A stretch of 64,000 bases of DNA, from contig CALAIW010000002.1 in assembly GCA_937922705.1 (NCBI GenBank), positions 1 to 64,000 on the forward strand, read 5' to 3'. Positions 1-7,866 of the stretch are shown in pieces. This DNA comes from an uncultured bacterium. Its GTDB lineage: Bacteria > Atribacterota > Atribacteria > Atribacterales > Caldatribacteriaceae. Position 1 is the stretch's first letter. Each line of letters opens with the position of its first letter. A program made the translations under genes and the position numbers. Below the pieces are notes generated by a model. That model saw nothing but the letters and a program-made list of their open reading frames with translations, did not search any database and had not been told where the DNA came from.

Positions 1-1284
1 ATCACCTTTCCCGCCCTTCGAGAAAGCACTTTAGCTCTTGTGGATATCGATGAAGAGCGACTCGAGCTTATAACGAAACTTACCGAGAGGTTGAAAGAGC
101 AAGAGGATTTGTCCATAACGATTGAAGCTACAAAAGAAAGAAGGAAAGTTCTCAAGGGCGCTCAATATGTTATCAACATGATTCAGGTAGGCGGGCTTGA
201 GGCGTATCGTTTGGATGTTACCATCCCTCGCAAGTATGGAGTTGATCAAACGGTAGGGGATACACTCGGGCCGGGGGGTGTCTTTCGGGCGTTACGCACA
301 ATCCCTGTGCTTCTCGCCATCTGCCGTGATATAGAAGAGCTCTGTCCCAATGCTTTGCTCATTAACTATACAAACCCTATGGCTATGCTCTGCTGGGCAA
401 TGAATAGAACTACTCGTGTGCGGAATATAGGTCTTTGTCACAGTGTTCAAGGAACAGCTCGAACTCTTGCAGAGTACATTGGTGTGTCCGAAAACGCAGC
501 GCAGTACGAGGATGAAGAGCACAAATTTTTCTACAAACCGGTGCCCCGAGATATTGACTACTGGGTTGCAGGAATCAACCATCAAGCCTGGTTTCTGGAA
601 TTCAAGTACAAGGGTGAAGATGCATATCCATTGCTTTGGAAAGCCATGGGGAATCCCGAGATATATCGTCAAGATATCGTTCGCTTTGAGATTATGCGCC
701 ACTTTGGGTATTTTGTGACCGAATCGAGTCACCACATGTCGGAATATGTGCCTTATTTTCGAAGAAATCCGGAACTTGTTGCGAGGTACATTCCAGAGCG
801 CTGGGATTACTATGAAATATGCCGTGCTGGACTTACCCCGTATATGGAGCGGATAAGGCGCCAAATTCGTGGGGAGGAACCGATAGAAATTCGACGGAGT
901 CTTGAGTATGGGGCTTACATCATCAATGCTATGGAAACCGGGGAACCCATTCGGGTTAACGGCAACGTTGCCAACACAGGACTTATTACCAACCTTCCTA
1001 AAGGGTGTTGTGTGGAGGTGCCGTGTCTTGTGGACCGCTTGGGGATTCATCCCTGCTTTGTTGGTGATCTTCCACCACAGCTTGCGAGCATCAATAGAAC
1101 AAACATTAATGTTCAGGAACTTGCAGTAGAGGGTGTGCTCCAGAGGAGAAAAGAGTACATTTATGAGGCAATAGCTCTTGATCCCTTGGTGTCAAGCATT
1201 TTGACCCTCGATGAAATTACGAAAATGGTTGATGAAATGTTTGTGGCAGAACGGGAGTATCTTCCAGAAGACTTACGATTTTAG
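1..1284 (+). CDS. GH4 family alpha-galactosidase-like glycosidase (5' partial)
   Basis: The frame is open from the first base, so the gene starts upstream of the window; at least 427 residues are present. It belongs to glycoside hydrolase family 4, whose enzymes hydrolyse alpha-glycosides by an NAD- and Mn-dependent redox mechanism in the cytoplasm. Visible signatures are the GDTLGPGGVFRALR block, NYTNPMAMLCW, the metal-binding GLCHSVQ and GINHQAW. Within GH4 the CHSV signature is associated with alpha-galactosidases. The missing N-terminus should carry the Rossmann GxGS motif. A paralogue follows 22 bp downstream, so the two are probably co-transcribed for oligosaccharide use. Family assignment is secure; the substrate is inferred from one motif. 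Confidence 0.88.
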   Translation: MTFPALRESTLALVDIDEERLELITKLTERLKEQEDLSITIEATKERRKVLKGAQYVINMIQVGGLEAYRLDVTIPRKYGVDQTVGDTLGPGGVFRALRTIPVLLAICRDIEELCPNALLINYTNPMAMLCWAMNRTTRVRNIGLCHSVQGTARTLAEYIGVSENAAQYEDEEHKFFYKPVPRDIDYWVAGINHQAWFLEFKYKGEDAYPLLWKAMGNPEIYRQDIVRFEIMRHFGYFVTESSHHMSEYVPYFRRNPELVARYIPERWDYYEICRAGLTPYMERIRRQIRGEEPIEIRRSLEYGAYIINAMETGEPIRVNGNVANTGLITNLPKGCCVEVPCLVDRLGIHPCFVGDLPPQLASINRTNINVQELAVEGVLQRRKEYIYEAIALDPLVSSILTLDEITKMVDEMFVAEREYLPEDLRF

Positions 1285-1306
1285 GAGGTAGAAGGAGGTG
1301 AGTCCT

Positions 1307-2626
1307 ATGAAGGTGACCTTTATCGGCGCAGGAAGTCTTGTATTCACCCAGAGGCTTCTTGTAGATCTTGCGAGGCTTCCCTTTCCTCGAGAGGAGATTG
1401 AGGTTGCCCTCGTAGACATTAACGAGCGTCGTCTTTCGTATATCTCGCGCATTGCCCAGAGGATTTTTCGGGAGAACAACATCCCTGTAGAGAAGATTTT
1501 TGCTACTACGGATCGGAGAAAAGCCCTTCCTGGTTCTCAATACGTGTTTATTTCGATTCTTGTGGGTGATATTGAGGCTATTCGGAAAGATATTGAAATT
1601 CCTCTTCGGTATGGGGTCGACCAGTGTATTGGAGACACTATAGGTCCTGGAGGTGTGTTCAGGGCCCTGAGAACGGCGCCGGTCATTCTTGATATCTGCC
1701 AAGACGTAGGGGAACTTTGTCCAGAGGCCTTTGTCTTCAATTACACGAATCCAATGTCTATCCTCTGCTGGGTGGTAAAAGAACGGTATCCTAACCTGCG
1801 GTTTTACGGTCTTTGTCACAGTGTGCAGAACACCGCAAGGCAAATTGCCGAGTACATGGGTTGGCCTTTTGAAGGGCTCGAATATTGGGTTGCAGGAATC
1901 AACCATCAAGCCTGGTTTCTAGAACTTCGTTTGAATGGAAAGGACGTGTATCCACTTTTGCGCAAGAGAGTCGAGGATCCGGAACTCTGGAAGATGGACA
2001 CAACGAGAATAGAGATGTTCAAACACCTTGGGTATTACGTAACCGAATCGAGTGGTCACAATTCTGAATACAATCCGTGGTTTCGAAAAAGGCCGGACCT
2101 TGTAGAGCGGTTTACCCCTGGTGGAGGATGGAATGGAGAAACAGGTTTCATCTTAAAGCTTTATGGTGTAGATAGGGAAAGGTACGAAGAAGAACTTGAG
2201 CGCATTGCGAATGGGGAAGTATCTATACCCTATGAAGAAAGCGGAGAATATGGGATGAAGATCATTTATGCCCTTGAGGGTGGCGGCATTTTTCGAGCAA
2301 ATATGAACCTCCCCAATCGGGGTGTTATTACTAACCTTCCCCCTCAATGTATTGTTGAGGTTCCTTGCTTTGTAGAGAGGGGACGTATTCGTCCTGCCTT
2401 TGTGGGAGATTTACCAGTGCAGCTTGCTGCTCTCAATCGAATGGTTGTGCAAAGCCAGGAAATGGCAGTACGGGCTATCCTTGAGGGGAAAAAAGAATAC
2501 GTTTACTATGCCCTTTACTATGACCCCCTCACGGCAGCAGTTCTCTCGCTTGACGAAATTACAAAAATGGTTGACGAGATGTTTGTAGCTGAGCGAGAGT
2601 ACCTTCCAGCAGTCTTCTATTTCTAA
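1307..2626 (+). CDS. GH4 family alpha-galactosidase-like glycosidase
   Basis: The 439-residue protein is a second GH4 enzyme beside the one upstream. The N-terminus has the NAD-binding start MKVTFIGAGSLVF. Further on are GDTIGPGGVFRALR, NYTNPMSILCW, the metal-ligand motif GLCHSVQ and GINHQAWFLE, so cofactor and metal sites look complete. The CHSV signature again points to alpha-galactosidase-type activity. ATG at 1307 is chosen because GGAGGTG at 1294-1300 lies at the right distance; the earlier in-frame GTG at 1298 sits inside that ribosome site. The two paralogues differ around the segment before GINHQAW, where the upstream copy has an insertion. Substrate specificity is inferred. Confidence 0.9.
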   Translation: MKVTFIGAGSLVFTQRLLVDLARLPFPREEIEVALVDINERRLSYISRIAQRIFRENNIPVEKIFATTDRRKALPGSQYVFISILVGDIEAIRKDIEIPLRYGVDQCIGDTIGPGGVFRALRTAPVILDICQDVGELCPEAFVFNYTNPMSILCWVVKERYPNLRFYGLCHSVQNTARQIAEYMGWPFEGLEYWVAGINHQAWFLELRLNGKDVYPLLRKRVEDPELWKMDTTRIEMFKHLGYYVTESSGHNSEYNPWFRKRPDLVERFTPGGGWNGETGFILKLYGVDRERYEEELERIANGEVSIPYEESGEYGMKIIYALEGGGIFRANMNLPNRGVITNLPPQCIVEVPCFVERGRIRPAFVGDLPVQLAALNRMVVQSQEMAVRAILEGKKEYVYYALYYDPLTAAVLSLDEITKMVDEMFVAEREYLPAVFYF

Positions 2627-2644
2627 AAAAATTTCTCCCCCTTC

Positions 2645-2672
2645 TTGACTATTCCTATCGCTATGCTATAAT
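2645..2672 (+). promoter_or_regulatory. Housekeeping promoter of the Met-type T-box operon
   Basis: TTGACT at 2645-2650 and TATAAT at 2667-2672 are separated by 16 bp. Transcription should start near 2679, immediately upstream of the T-box leader. This is one of the best promoter matches in the window. Confidence 0.85.
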
Positions 2673-2678
2673 ATGCCT

Positions 2679-2924
2679 AGCGTGGCAAAGCGGTGAAGGG
2701 GATGAGTAGTCAGGAGGGGGATGAGAGAGAGCCGGGGGAAGGTGGAAGCCCGGTATCCCTGGCCTGATGAACATGGCCCTGGAGCTTTGGTGATGAAAGG
2801 TAAGTAGTTACCAACGCTTGGTCCCCGTTACAGGACCCGAGGTAACGAGGCCAGTTCTTTTGCACTGGCGAAGAAGGGTGGTACCACGAGCATAAACCCC
2901 TCGTCCCTTCGGACGAGGGGTTTT
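2679..2924 (+). promoter_or_regulatory. T-box riboswitch leader, probably methionine (AUG specifier)
   Basis: The leader ends with the conserved T-box AAGGGTGGTACCACG at 2874-2888 followed by a strong intrinsic terminator. Stem I features (GATGAG near 2701, AGAGAG, GGTGGAAGCC) precede a specifier segment GAACATGGCCCTGGAGC near 2769-2785. Aligned from its 3' side with the second T-box in the window, the specifier reads ATG at 2773-2775, the methionine codon. The UGGU in the T-box bulge fits a tRNA with discriminator A73, as in tRNA-Met. Uncharged tRNA-Met would favour antitermination and expression of the homocysteine module that follows. The class is certain; the specifier assignment is inferred from alignment and gene context. 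Confidence 0.88.
2897..2924 (+). terminator. Regulated terminator of the Met-type T-box
   Basis: A perfect 10-bp GC-rich stem (2897-2906 with 2911-2920, loop CTTC) is followed by TTTT. Pairing of the T-box with the 5' arm would form the competing antiterminator. Confidence 0.9.
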
Positions 2925-2955
2925 GCTTTATACTACAAATAGGGGGGTGGCACCT

Positions 2956-4185
2956 GTGAGCAAGACGCTTCGGACTTATGAGGAAATCAACGAAAAGATT
3001 GCAAAAGGACAAGTGGTCGTAGTCACTGCCGAGGAGGTTATTGACCTTGTTCGAGAGAAAGGGATTGAACGGGTAGCCCGAGAGGTGGATGTAGTTACTA
3101 CCGGGACTTTTGGTATTATGTGTTCTTCGGGAGCTTTTTTAAACATAGGTCATACTAAGCCCCGGATGAAAATTCACGAAGCCTATCTCAATGGGGTCAT
3201 GGCTTACGCTGGTCTTGCAGCTGTAGATCTCTATATTGGGGCAACACAACCTGCTAAAGACGATCCTCTTAACAAGGTCCACCCTGGAGAGTTTCGCTAC
3301 GGAGGGGGTCATGTCATCGAAGATTTAGTGGCGGGAAGAGACGTCCTTCTTGAAGCCTATGCGTATGGAACAGATTGTTACCCAAGGAAAAAGCTTGTTA
3401 CCTGGATCAACATTCGAGATCTTAACGAAGCGTACCTTTTTAATCCTCGGAATGCCTATCAGAACTACAATGTAGCTGTGAACCCTTCTGATAAGACTCT
3501 TTACACGTACCTTGGAGTTCTCCTTCCTCGCATGGGTAATGCTGGATACTCCTCGGCAGGACAGCTCTCGCCCCTTCTGAACGATCCTTTTTATCGAGTA
3601 ATTGGTATAGGAACACGGATTTTCCTTGGTGGAGGTATTGGGTATGTGGTCTGGCAGGGAACCCAGCATAATCCAAGCGTTGCGCGGAATGAACGGGGTA
3701 TACCCAAAGGAGGAGCTGGAACTCTTGCGGTTATAGGAGATCTCAAAGGCATGAGCCCGAAATGGATCCAAGGAGTAAGTATCCGTGGGTATGGATGTTC
3801 CCTTGCCCTTGGCCTTGGAGTTCCCATTCCCATCCTCGATGAGGAAACTCTGTACTACTGCTCGGTGAGCGATGAGGAGATTCTTGCTCCTGTGGTGGAC
3901 TACAGTCACGCGTATCCTCACGGGACAGGAGAAGTCCTTGGGTATGTGAGTTATGCTGAGCTTCGAAGCGGTATCATAAAAATACAGGGCAAGGAAGTTC
4001 CCACTGCCCCCATGTCAAGCTACAGTAAGGCAAGGGAGGTTGCGCTCACCTTGAAACAGTGGATTCAAGAAGGAAAGTTCACCCTGACAAAGCCTGTGGC
4101 TCCACTTCCAGGAGTAGAATCTGGTGTACGGTTCAAGAATCTTGTCGAGCGGCCTGTTGAAACAAGTGTCCTTGTTGGGAGGTGA
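2956..4185 (+). CDS. DUF39/HcyBio family homocysteine biosynthesis protein
   Basis: The 409-residue protein belongs to the COG1900 (DUF39) family. In methanogens and some anaerobes this family makes homocysteine from aspartate semialdehyde and a sulfur donor, bypassing homoserine esters. Visible family features are the Cys-containing MCSSGAFLNIGHTKPR segment, the Gly-rich GGGIGYVVWQGTQHNP stretch and a conserved-looking YYCSVSDEEI Cys. The protein ends without the tandem CBS domains found in longer relatives. GTG at 2956 follows AGGGGGGTGG. An upstream methionine-type T-box and downstream NIL-ferredoxin and COG2122 genes strongly support a role in methionine supply. The enzymatic details of the family are incompletely known. 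Confidence 0.88.
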   Translation: MSKTLRTYEEINEKIAKGQVVVVTAEEVIDLVREKGIERVAREVDVVTTGTFGIMCSSGAFLNIGHTKPRMKIHEAYLNGVMAYAGLAAVDLYIGATQPAKDDPLNKVHPGEFRYGGGHVIEDLVAGRDVLLEAYAYGTDCYPRKKLVTWINIRDLNEAYLFNPRNAYQNYNVAVNPSDKTLYTYLGVLLPRMGNAGYSSAGQLSPLLNDPFYRVIGIGTRIFLGGGIGYVVWQGTQHNPSVARNERGIPKGGAGTLAVIGDLKGMSPKWIQGVSIRGYGCSLALGLGVPIPILDEETLYYCSVSDEEILAPVVDYSHAYPHGTGEVLGYVSYAELRSGIIKIQGKEVPTAPMSSYSKAREVALTLKQWIQEGKFTLTKPVAPLPGVESGVRFKNLVERPVETSVLVGR

Positions 4186-4190
4186 CTCCT

Positions 4191-4604
4191 GTGAATGGAA
4201 ATGGGAAAAAGATTGTTCTCCGTTTTCCTCAAGAAGTTGCTGACCGACCCATAGTATGTGAACTTGCTTTGCGCTTTGGGTTGCAGTTTAATATTCTTCG
4301 AGCCTCTATCTCTCCACACCGAGAAGGCATCATGGTGATGGAGGTTATCGGAAGCCGAGAAAAACAAGAAGAGGGTCTTGCATTTCTTGCAAGTCGCGGA
4401 GTTCTTGTTGAGCCTTTGAGTCAGGACATCCGTATGATAGAGGAGCGGTGTTACCACTGTGGGGCCTGTGTTGGGCTTTGCCCAACAGGGGCTCTTTTTA
4501 TGGAGCGTCCTTCTTTCCTTGTGCGATATGATCCAGGAAAATGCATTGCCTGTGAACTTTGCGTTCTTGGTTGTCCTGCCCGCGCTATGGAGGCGTTGAT
4601 CTGA
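4191..4604 (+). CDS. NIL-domain 2[4Fe-4S] ferredoxin of the homocysteine module
   Basis: The 137-residue protein has an N-terminal NIL-like domain (about residues 1-80) and two C-terminal [4Fe-4S] motifs, CYHCGACVGLCP and CIACELCVLGCP. In methanogens a NIL-ferredoxin of this type works with the DUF39 protein in homocysteine formation, probably in sulfur mobilisation or electron transfer. GTG at 4191 is chosen because GGGAGGTG at 4177-4184 lies 6 bp upstream; the alternative GTG at 4182 overlaps that site. The preceding gene's stop lies at 4183-4185, so the two are translationally close. The family call is secure. Confidence 0.88.
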   Translation: MNGNGKKIVLRFPQEVADRPIVCELALRFGLQFNILRASISPHREGIMVMEVIGSREKQEEGLAFLASRGVLVEPLSQDIRMIEERCYHCGACVGLCPTGALFMERPSFLVRYDPGKCIACELCVLGCPARAMEALI

Positions 4605-5336
4605 GTGCATCGGTATGTTGAACGATGGTACCGGAGGTACATGCAAGCCGATGGTCTTGTGTCCTTCTCGGTGAAGGTGCGGGAGAGTGACCTTTACATC
4701 TTCGCCGAGAAGGACCTAAAGGAACAAGCAGAAGCCCGTCTTATAAGAGAGCGGAAGAACCTTGAGGCGTACATTCGTTACGATCCCCGTTTCTTAGTGT
4801 CTCTTGCTCCTATTGTTCTTTCTCCCTTTGCCCCACCTATATGCCGTCGCATGAGCTGGGCGGCGCAAGAAGCTGGAGTGGGTCCAATGGCAGCAGTTGC
4901 TGGAGCCATTAACGAGGCTGTTGCTGAAGAGCTTCTTCCCTTAAGCTCTGAGCTCATTATTGAAAACGGTGGAGACCTTCTTGTAGCCTCGTCACAGGAA
5001 AGGGTTGTAGCTATTTACGCCGGTGAAGAATCGCCGTTCAGTTTCAAAGTTGGTATCAAACTTCCGGGAGGGAAAATCTGGGGAGTTGCTACTTCCTCGG
5101 GGAAGGTTGGTCCTTCCTTAAGCTTTGGGCGTGCTGATGCAGTGGTAGTTGTGGCGACTTCTGCAGCACTTGCCGATGCGTGGGCAACGAGCCTTGCAAA
5201 CCGTGTTCGAACACGAAGTGACGTCACTTCTGCTTTGCGCCTTGCCCGACGCATTTCCTCTCTTCAAGGAGTAGTTGTTGTTTTTGAGGATCTCCTTGGG
5301 GTTGAGGGAAACATTCAGCTTGAGAAGCTGATATAG
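4605..5336 (+). CDS. COG2122/UPF0280 family ApbE-like protein
   Basis: The 243-residue protein matches the UPF0280 family, distantly related to the flavin-transferase ApbE. The central segment MSWAAQEAGVGPMAAVAGAI and a later GVATSSG stretch are typical. The family co-occurs with DUF39 and NIL-ferredoxin genes in anaerobes, and the three are consecutive here: the stop of the ferredoxin gene (TGA, 4602-4604) directly abuts the GTG start. A role in sulfur handling for homocysteine synthesis is inferred from this context; the biochemical activity is not established. The last residues are followed by a short gap before a separate TPR gene. Confidence 0.82.
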   Translation: MHRYVERWYRRYMQADGLVSFSVKVRESDLYIFAEKDLKEQAEARLIRERKNLEAYIRYDPRFLVSLAPIVLSPFAPPICRRMSWAAQEAGVGPMAAVAGAINEAVAEELLPLSSELIIENGGDLLVASSQERVVAIYAGEESPFSFKVGIKLPGGKIWGVATSSGKVGPSLSFGRADAVVVVATSAALADAWATSLANRVRTRSDVTSALRLARRISSLQGVVVVFEDLLGVEGNIQLEKLI

Positions 5337-5382
5337 CTCTTTTCTGCTAAAATTTAAGAAAAATGTGAAAAAGGGGTAGGAT

Positions 5383-6480
5383 GTGGTGTTTCTTCTGTTT
5401 CTTGCAGCGCTCGCACTTGTGGCGTTATATCTTTCGCGTATTGAAGTTCGGGACATTTTTTCTCCAGAGCTCCGAAAACTTGTGCTTCTGGCTTTTACGC
5501 ATCTTCGGGAAAAGCGCTATACTGAGGCTATTCAGGCGTACAACGTTCTTCTTGAGTTGAAGCCTGACTATCCTGAAGGCTATGTCAATCGTGGAAACGC
5601 TTATTTTGCTCTTGGTGAGCTAGATAAAGCTATCGCTGATTACTCAAGGGCTATTGAATTGCGACCCAATTTCGCCGAGGCTTATAACAATCGGGGTAAT
5701 GCCTACCTTTCTCAAGGCCGGATTACAGAAGCCCTGCAAGATCTTTCAAGGGCTTGCGAGCTTAACCCTCACCTTTCTGAGGCCTTTTTTAACAGAGCTA
5801 TGGCACTTTCGGAGGTTGGGAAGTCAAAGGAGGCTCTGGAGGATCTTTCGCGATGTATTCTTCTTAACCCCTCTGATCCTGAAGCCCTCTATTACCGAGC
5901 GCTTTTTGTCTTGCGGTACCAAGGATGTGATGAAGGGGTAGCCCAGGATGTGTCAAGGGCGTTGATGTTGAGGCCTATGGATCCAAAGCTCTACATGCTT
6001 CGAGGCACGTACTTTTTCCAGAGAGGAGAATATGAGAAGGCACTTGAAGATTTTTCCAAGGTTATCAGTCTACGGCGGGAAAACCTTCGGGCTCACTACC
6101 TTAAAGGATCTGTTTTACTTGAGCTTGGGCGATATGAAGAGGCTAGAGAGAACTTTAGTAACGCTATAGCTATTGACCCCGCTTTCTTTCGAGCGTATTT
6201 TGCCCGTGGTTTTTGCTTTTACAGAGAAGGGAAATATGAAGAGGCTCTTCAGGATTTCTCGGCAGCACTCCTCCTTCGTCCTGATTTTCTTCGGGGATAC
6301 GCTTTTCGGGCACTTACCTATAGAGCTTTGGGGAGATATGAAGAGGCCGAAAAGGACCGAGCGTATCTTGAGGAACAGGGTTTCCCTTGGAAAGGTTTTC
6401 TGGAAACGGGAGAAGCAACGGGTGATTACCTCGAGGAAGAAGTGGGGGTTTTGGAGTTTTCAGAAAACGTGTTACCGTGA
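5383..6480 (+). CDS. Membrane-anchored TPR repeat protein
   Basis: The 365-residue protein starts with a hydrophobic segment (about residues 1-18), probably a membrane anchor. About eight tandem tetratricopeptide repeats follow, with the typical G-Y/N-A-Y---A-Y--A---P pattern (for example GNAYFALGELDKAIADYSRAIELRP). Such proteins are scaffolds for protein-protein interaction; the partner cannot be told from sequence. Start is GTG 5383 or GTG 5386, both after the weak site AAGGGGTAGG. The gene is separated by 46 bp from the homocysteine module and is followed 6 bp later by a radical SAM gene, with which it is probably co-transcribed. Confidence 0.8.
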   Translation: MVFLLFLAALALVALYLSRIEVRDIFSPELRKLVLLAFTHLREKRYTEAIQAYNVLLELKPDYPEGYVNRGNAYFALGELDKAIADYSRAIELRPNFAEAYNNRGNAYLSQGRITEALQDLSRACELNPHLSEAFFNRAMALSEVGKSKEALEDLSRCILLNPSDPEALYYRALFVLRYQGCDEGVAQDVSRALMLRPMDPKLYMLRGTYFFQRGEYEKALEDFSKVISLRRENLRAHYLKGSVLLELGRYEEARENFSNAIAIDPAFFRAYFARGFCFYREGKYEEALQDFSAALLLRPDFLRGYAFRALTYRALGRYEEAEKDRAYLEEQGFPWKGFLETGEATGDYLEEEVGVLEFSENVLP

Positions 6481-6486
6481 TGGAGT

Positions 6487-7536
6487 ATGGAAGAACCGTA
6501 TGAGGGATGTTGTGAGCTTTGTGGAGAGCGGTCCTTTCTTGTTGCAGATGTCCTAGGTCTTTGCCGGCGATGCATTATAGAAAGGTTTTCGGAGGCACTT
6601 CCTCGCATAGAGAAAGTTCATGCCAAGGTTCGTAGGTCTTTTGGCCTTCCTTATCCTGCAGAGAGTGAGTCTCCAGCATGCAGGCTTTGCATGCACAACT
6701 GTGGAGGAGGGGGTGTGAGTTTCTGTGGACTTCTTGAAGGAGGAGAGCGCTTCGCAGGGACTGCAAGAAAGGGGCTTCTTGAATGGTACTATGATGATCT
6801 TCCGACCAATTGTGTAGCAACTCCTTTTTGCCCTGAGCAGAAACACTTTGGCTACCAAAACCTTGCGGTCTTTTACGCCGGCTGCTCCTTTAACTGTCTT
6901 TTTTGTCAAAACTGGCATTTTCACGAGCTTCTCAGCAGACGTGAACCTCTGGTAAGCGTTGAAGAACTCCTTCAGGCGGTTCATCCAAGGGTTTCCTGTG
7001 TGTGTTTTTTTGGAGGAGACCCCGGCCCCCAGATAGCTCATGCTCTTGCTTTTGCCCGGAAAGTGCGGGGGAGGCTACGCATTTGCTGGGAGACAAACGG
7101 AGCTATGGACTTCAGGATTCTGCAAGAGATGTACAAGCTTTCTTGTGAGAGTGGTGGAATTCTTAAGGTGGATATAAAAGCGTTTGATGAGCGGATTCAC
7201 TTTGCTCTCACCGGGGTTGCGAACCGAAGAACTCTTGAGAATTTCTTATGGCTTGCTACGGAGAGCAAAAAGCACAATCGGTACACTGTTGTCGCCAGTA
7301 CTCTTCTTGTTCCTGGTTACATTACTGAAGACGAAGTTGAAAAGATAGCCAGTTTCATCGCTCAGGTTAATCCAGATATTCCCTATGTACTCCTTGGCTT
7401 TGCTCCGAATTTCTTTTTCCACAATCTTCCGACAACATCGGTTAATCATGCTCAAGAGGCACTGCAAAGATGTAAAAAGGTAGGACTCAAAAATGTTTCA
7501 GTGGGCAATACATTCCTTCTCTCCCACTGGTACTAA
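6487..7536 (+). CDS. Radical SAM protein, pyruvate formate-lyase activase-like (COG1180/1313 type)
   Basis: The 349-residue protein has a radical SAM CxxxCxxC at Cys133/137/140 (CSFNCLFCQNW) that should bind a [4Fe-4S] cluster and S-adenosylmethionine, followed by FGGDPGPQ and a downstream TIM-barrel. An unusual Cys-rich N-terminus precedes it: a zinc-ribbon-like pair (Cys9/12 and Cys26/29) and a second group (Cys65/68/72/80). Members of this family activate glycyl-radical enzymes or modify proteins; no glycyl-radical enzyme lies nearby, so the target is unknown. ATG 6487 lies 6 bp after the TPR gene stop. The gene converges on the RNA candidate that follows. Confidence 0.8.
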   Translation: MEEPYEGCCELCGERSFLVADVLGLCRRCIIERFSEALPRIEKVHAKVRRSFGLPYPAESESPACRLCMHNCGGGGVSFCGLLEGGERFAGTARKGLLEWYYDDLPTNCVATPFCPEQKHFGYQNLAVFYAGCSFNCLFCQNWHFHELLSRREPLVSVEELLQAVHPRVSCVCFFGGDPGPQIAHALAFARKVRGRLRICWETNGAMDFRILQEMYKLSCESGGILKVDIKAFDERIHFALTGVANRRTLENFLWLATESKKHNRYTVVASTLLVPGYITEDEVEKIASFIAQVNPDIPYVLLGFAPNFFFHNLPTTSVNHAQEALQRCKKVGLKNVSVGNTFLLSHWY

Positions 7537-7537
7537 C

Positions 7538-7772
7538 AAAAAACCACGGACCCTAACAAACCCCTCAGTCCTAATTTTTGCTTCAGGGACCGGAGCTCTA
7601 CAATCCCCGTAGGAGCATCAGGAGTAACCCCTCAGCTCGTTAGGACCTTGAGATTCCTCAGGATCCGTGGCATATCCCACAGGCTCCAGCAAACCTTCAA
7701 TCGCTGAAACCCAGCACTTTGGGTAACCCTCTATGCCAGACTTCTGACATCCAGCCTCCTCGAACCTGCGGT
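7538..7772 (-). ncRNA. Putative independently transcribed structured RNA, family not recognised
   Basis: This 619-bp gene-less interval contains, on the minus strand, a strong promoter, about 235 nt with strong pairing potential, and an end with six T residues. Two domains can be drawn. In the first, CCGCAGG (7771-7765) pairs with CCTGTGG (7683-7677) around small hairpins such as GTCAGaagtCTGGC. In the second, CCACGGA (7670-7664) pairs perfectly with TCCGTGG (7550-7544), directly followed by TTTTTT (7543-7538). No open reading frame of note lies on this strand and no minus-strand gene follows, so it looks like an independent small RNA rather than a leader. I compared it by memory with 6S, SRP, RNase P and common riboswitches without a match. 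Confidence 0.6.
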
Positions 7773-7778
7773 AAGCTT

Positions 7779-7807
7779 ATTATCCCCCTTTGTGTTCCCT
7801 TTGTCAA
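7779..7807 (-). promoter_or_regulatory. Minus-strand promoter of the RNA candidate
   Basis: On the minus strand, consensus TTGACA (7807-7802) and GATAAT (7784-7779) are separated by exactly 17 bp. Transcription should start near 7772 and run toward 7538. It is back to back with the trp promoter at 7832. Confidence 0.75.
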
Positions 7808-7831
7808 GGGGTTAAAAAATTCTTGTACCTC

Positions 7832-7860
7832 TTGACTGAAGGGTGTTTGCATGGTATAAA
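7832..7860 (+). promoter_or_regulatory. trp operon promoter
   Basis: TTGACT (7832-7837) and TATAAA (7855-7860) are separated by 17 bp. Transcription should start near 7867, at the 5' end of the tryptophan-type T-box leader. Confidence 0.85.
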
Positions 7861-7866
7861 AAGGCC

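Noticed and set aside
292-1050. Long frames opposite real genes throughout the window
   Set aside because: They lie antisense or out of frame inside well-supported genes and lack ribosome sites and motifs.
7538-7772. 6S RNA, SRP RNA or RNase P RNA for the minus-strand RNA
   Set aside because: The conserved core sequences I know for these RNAs are not present.
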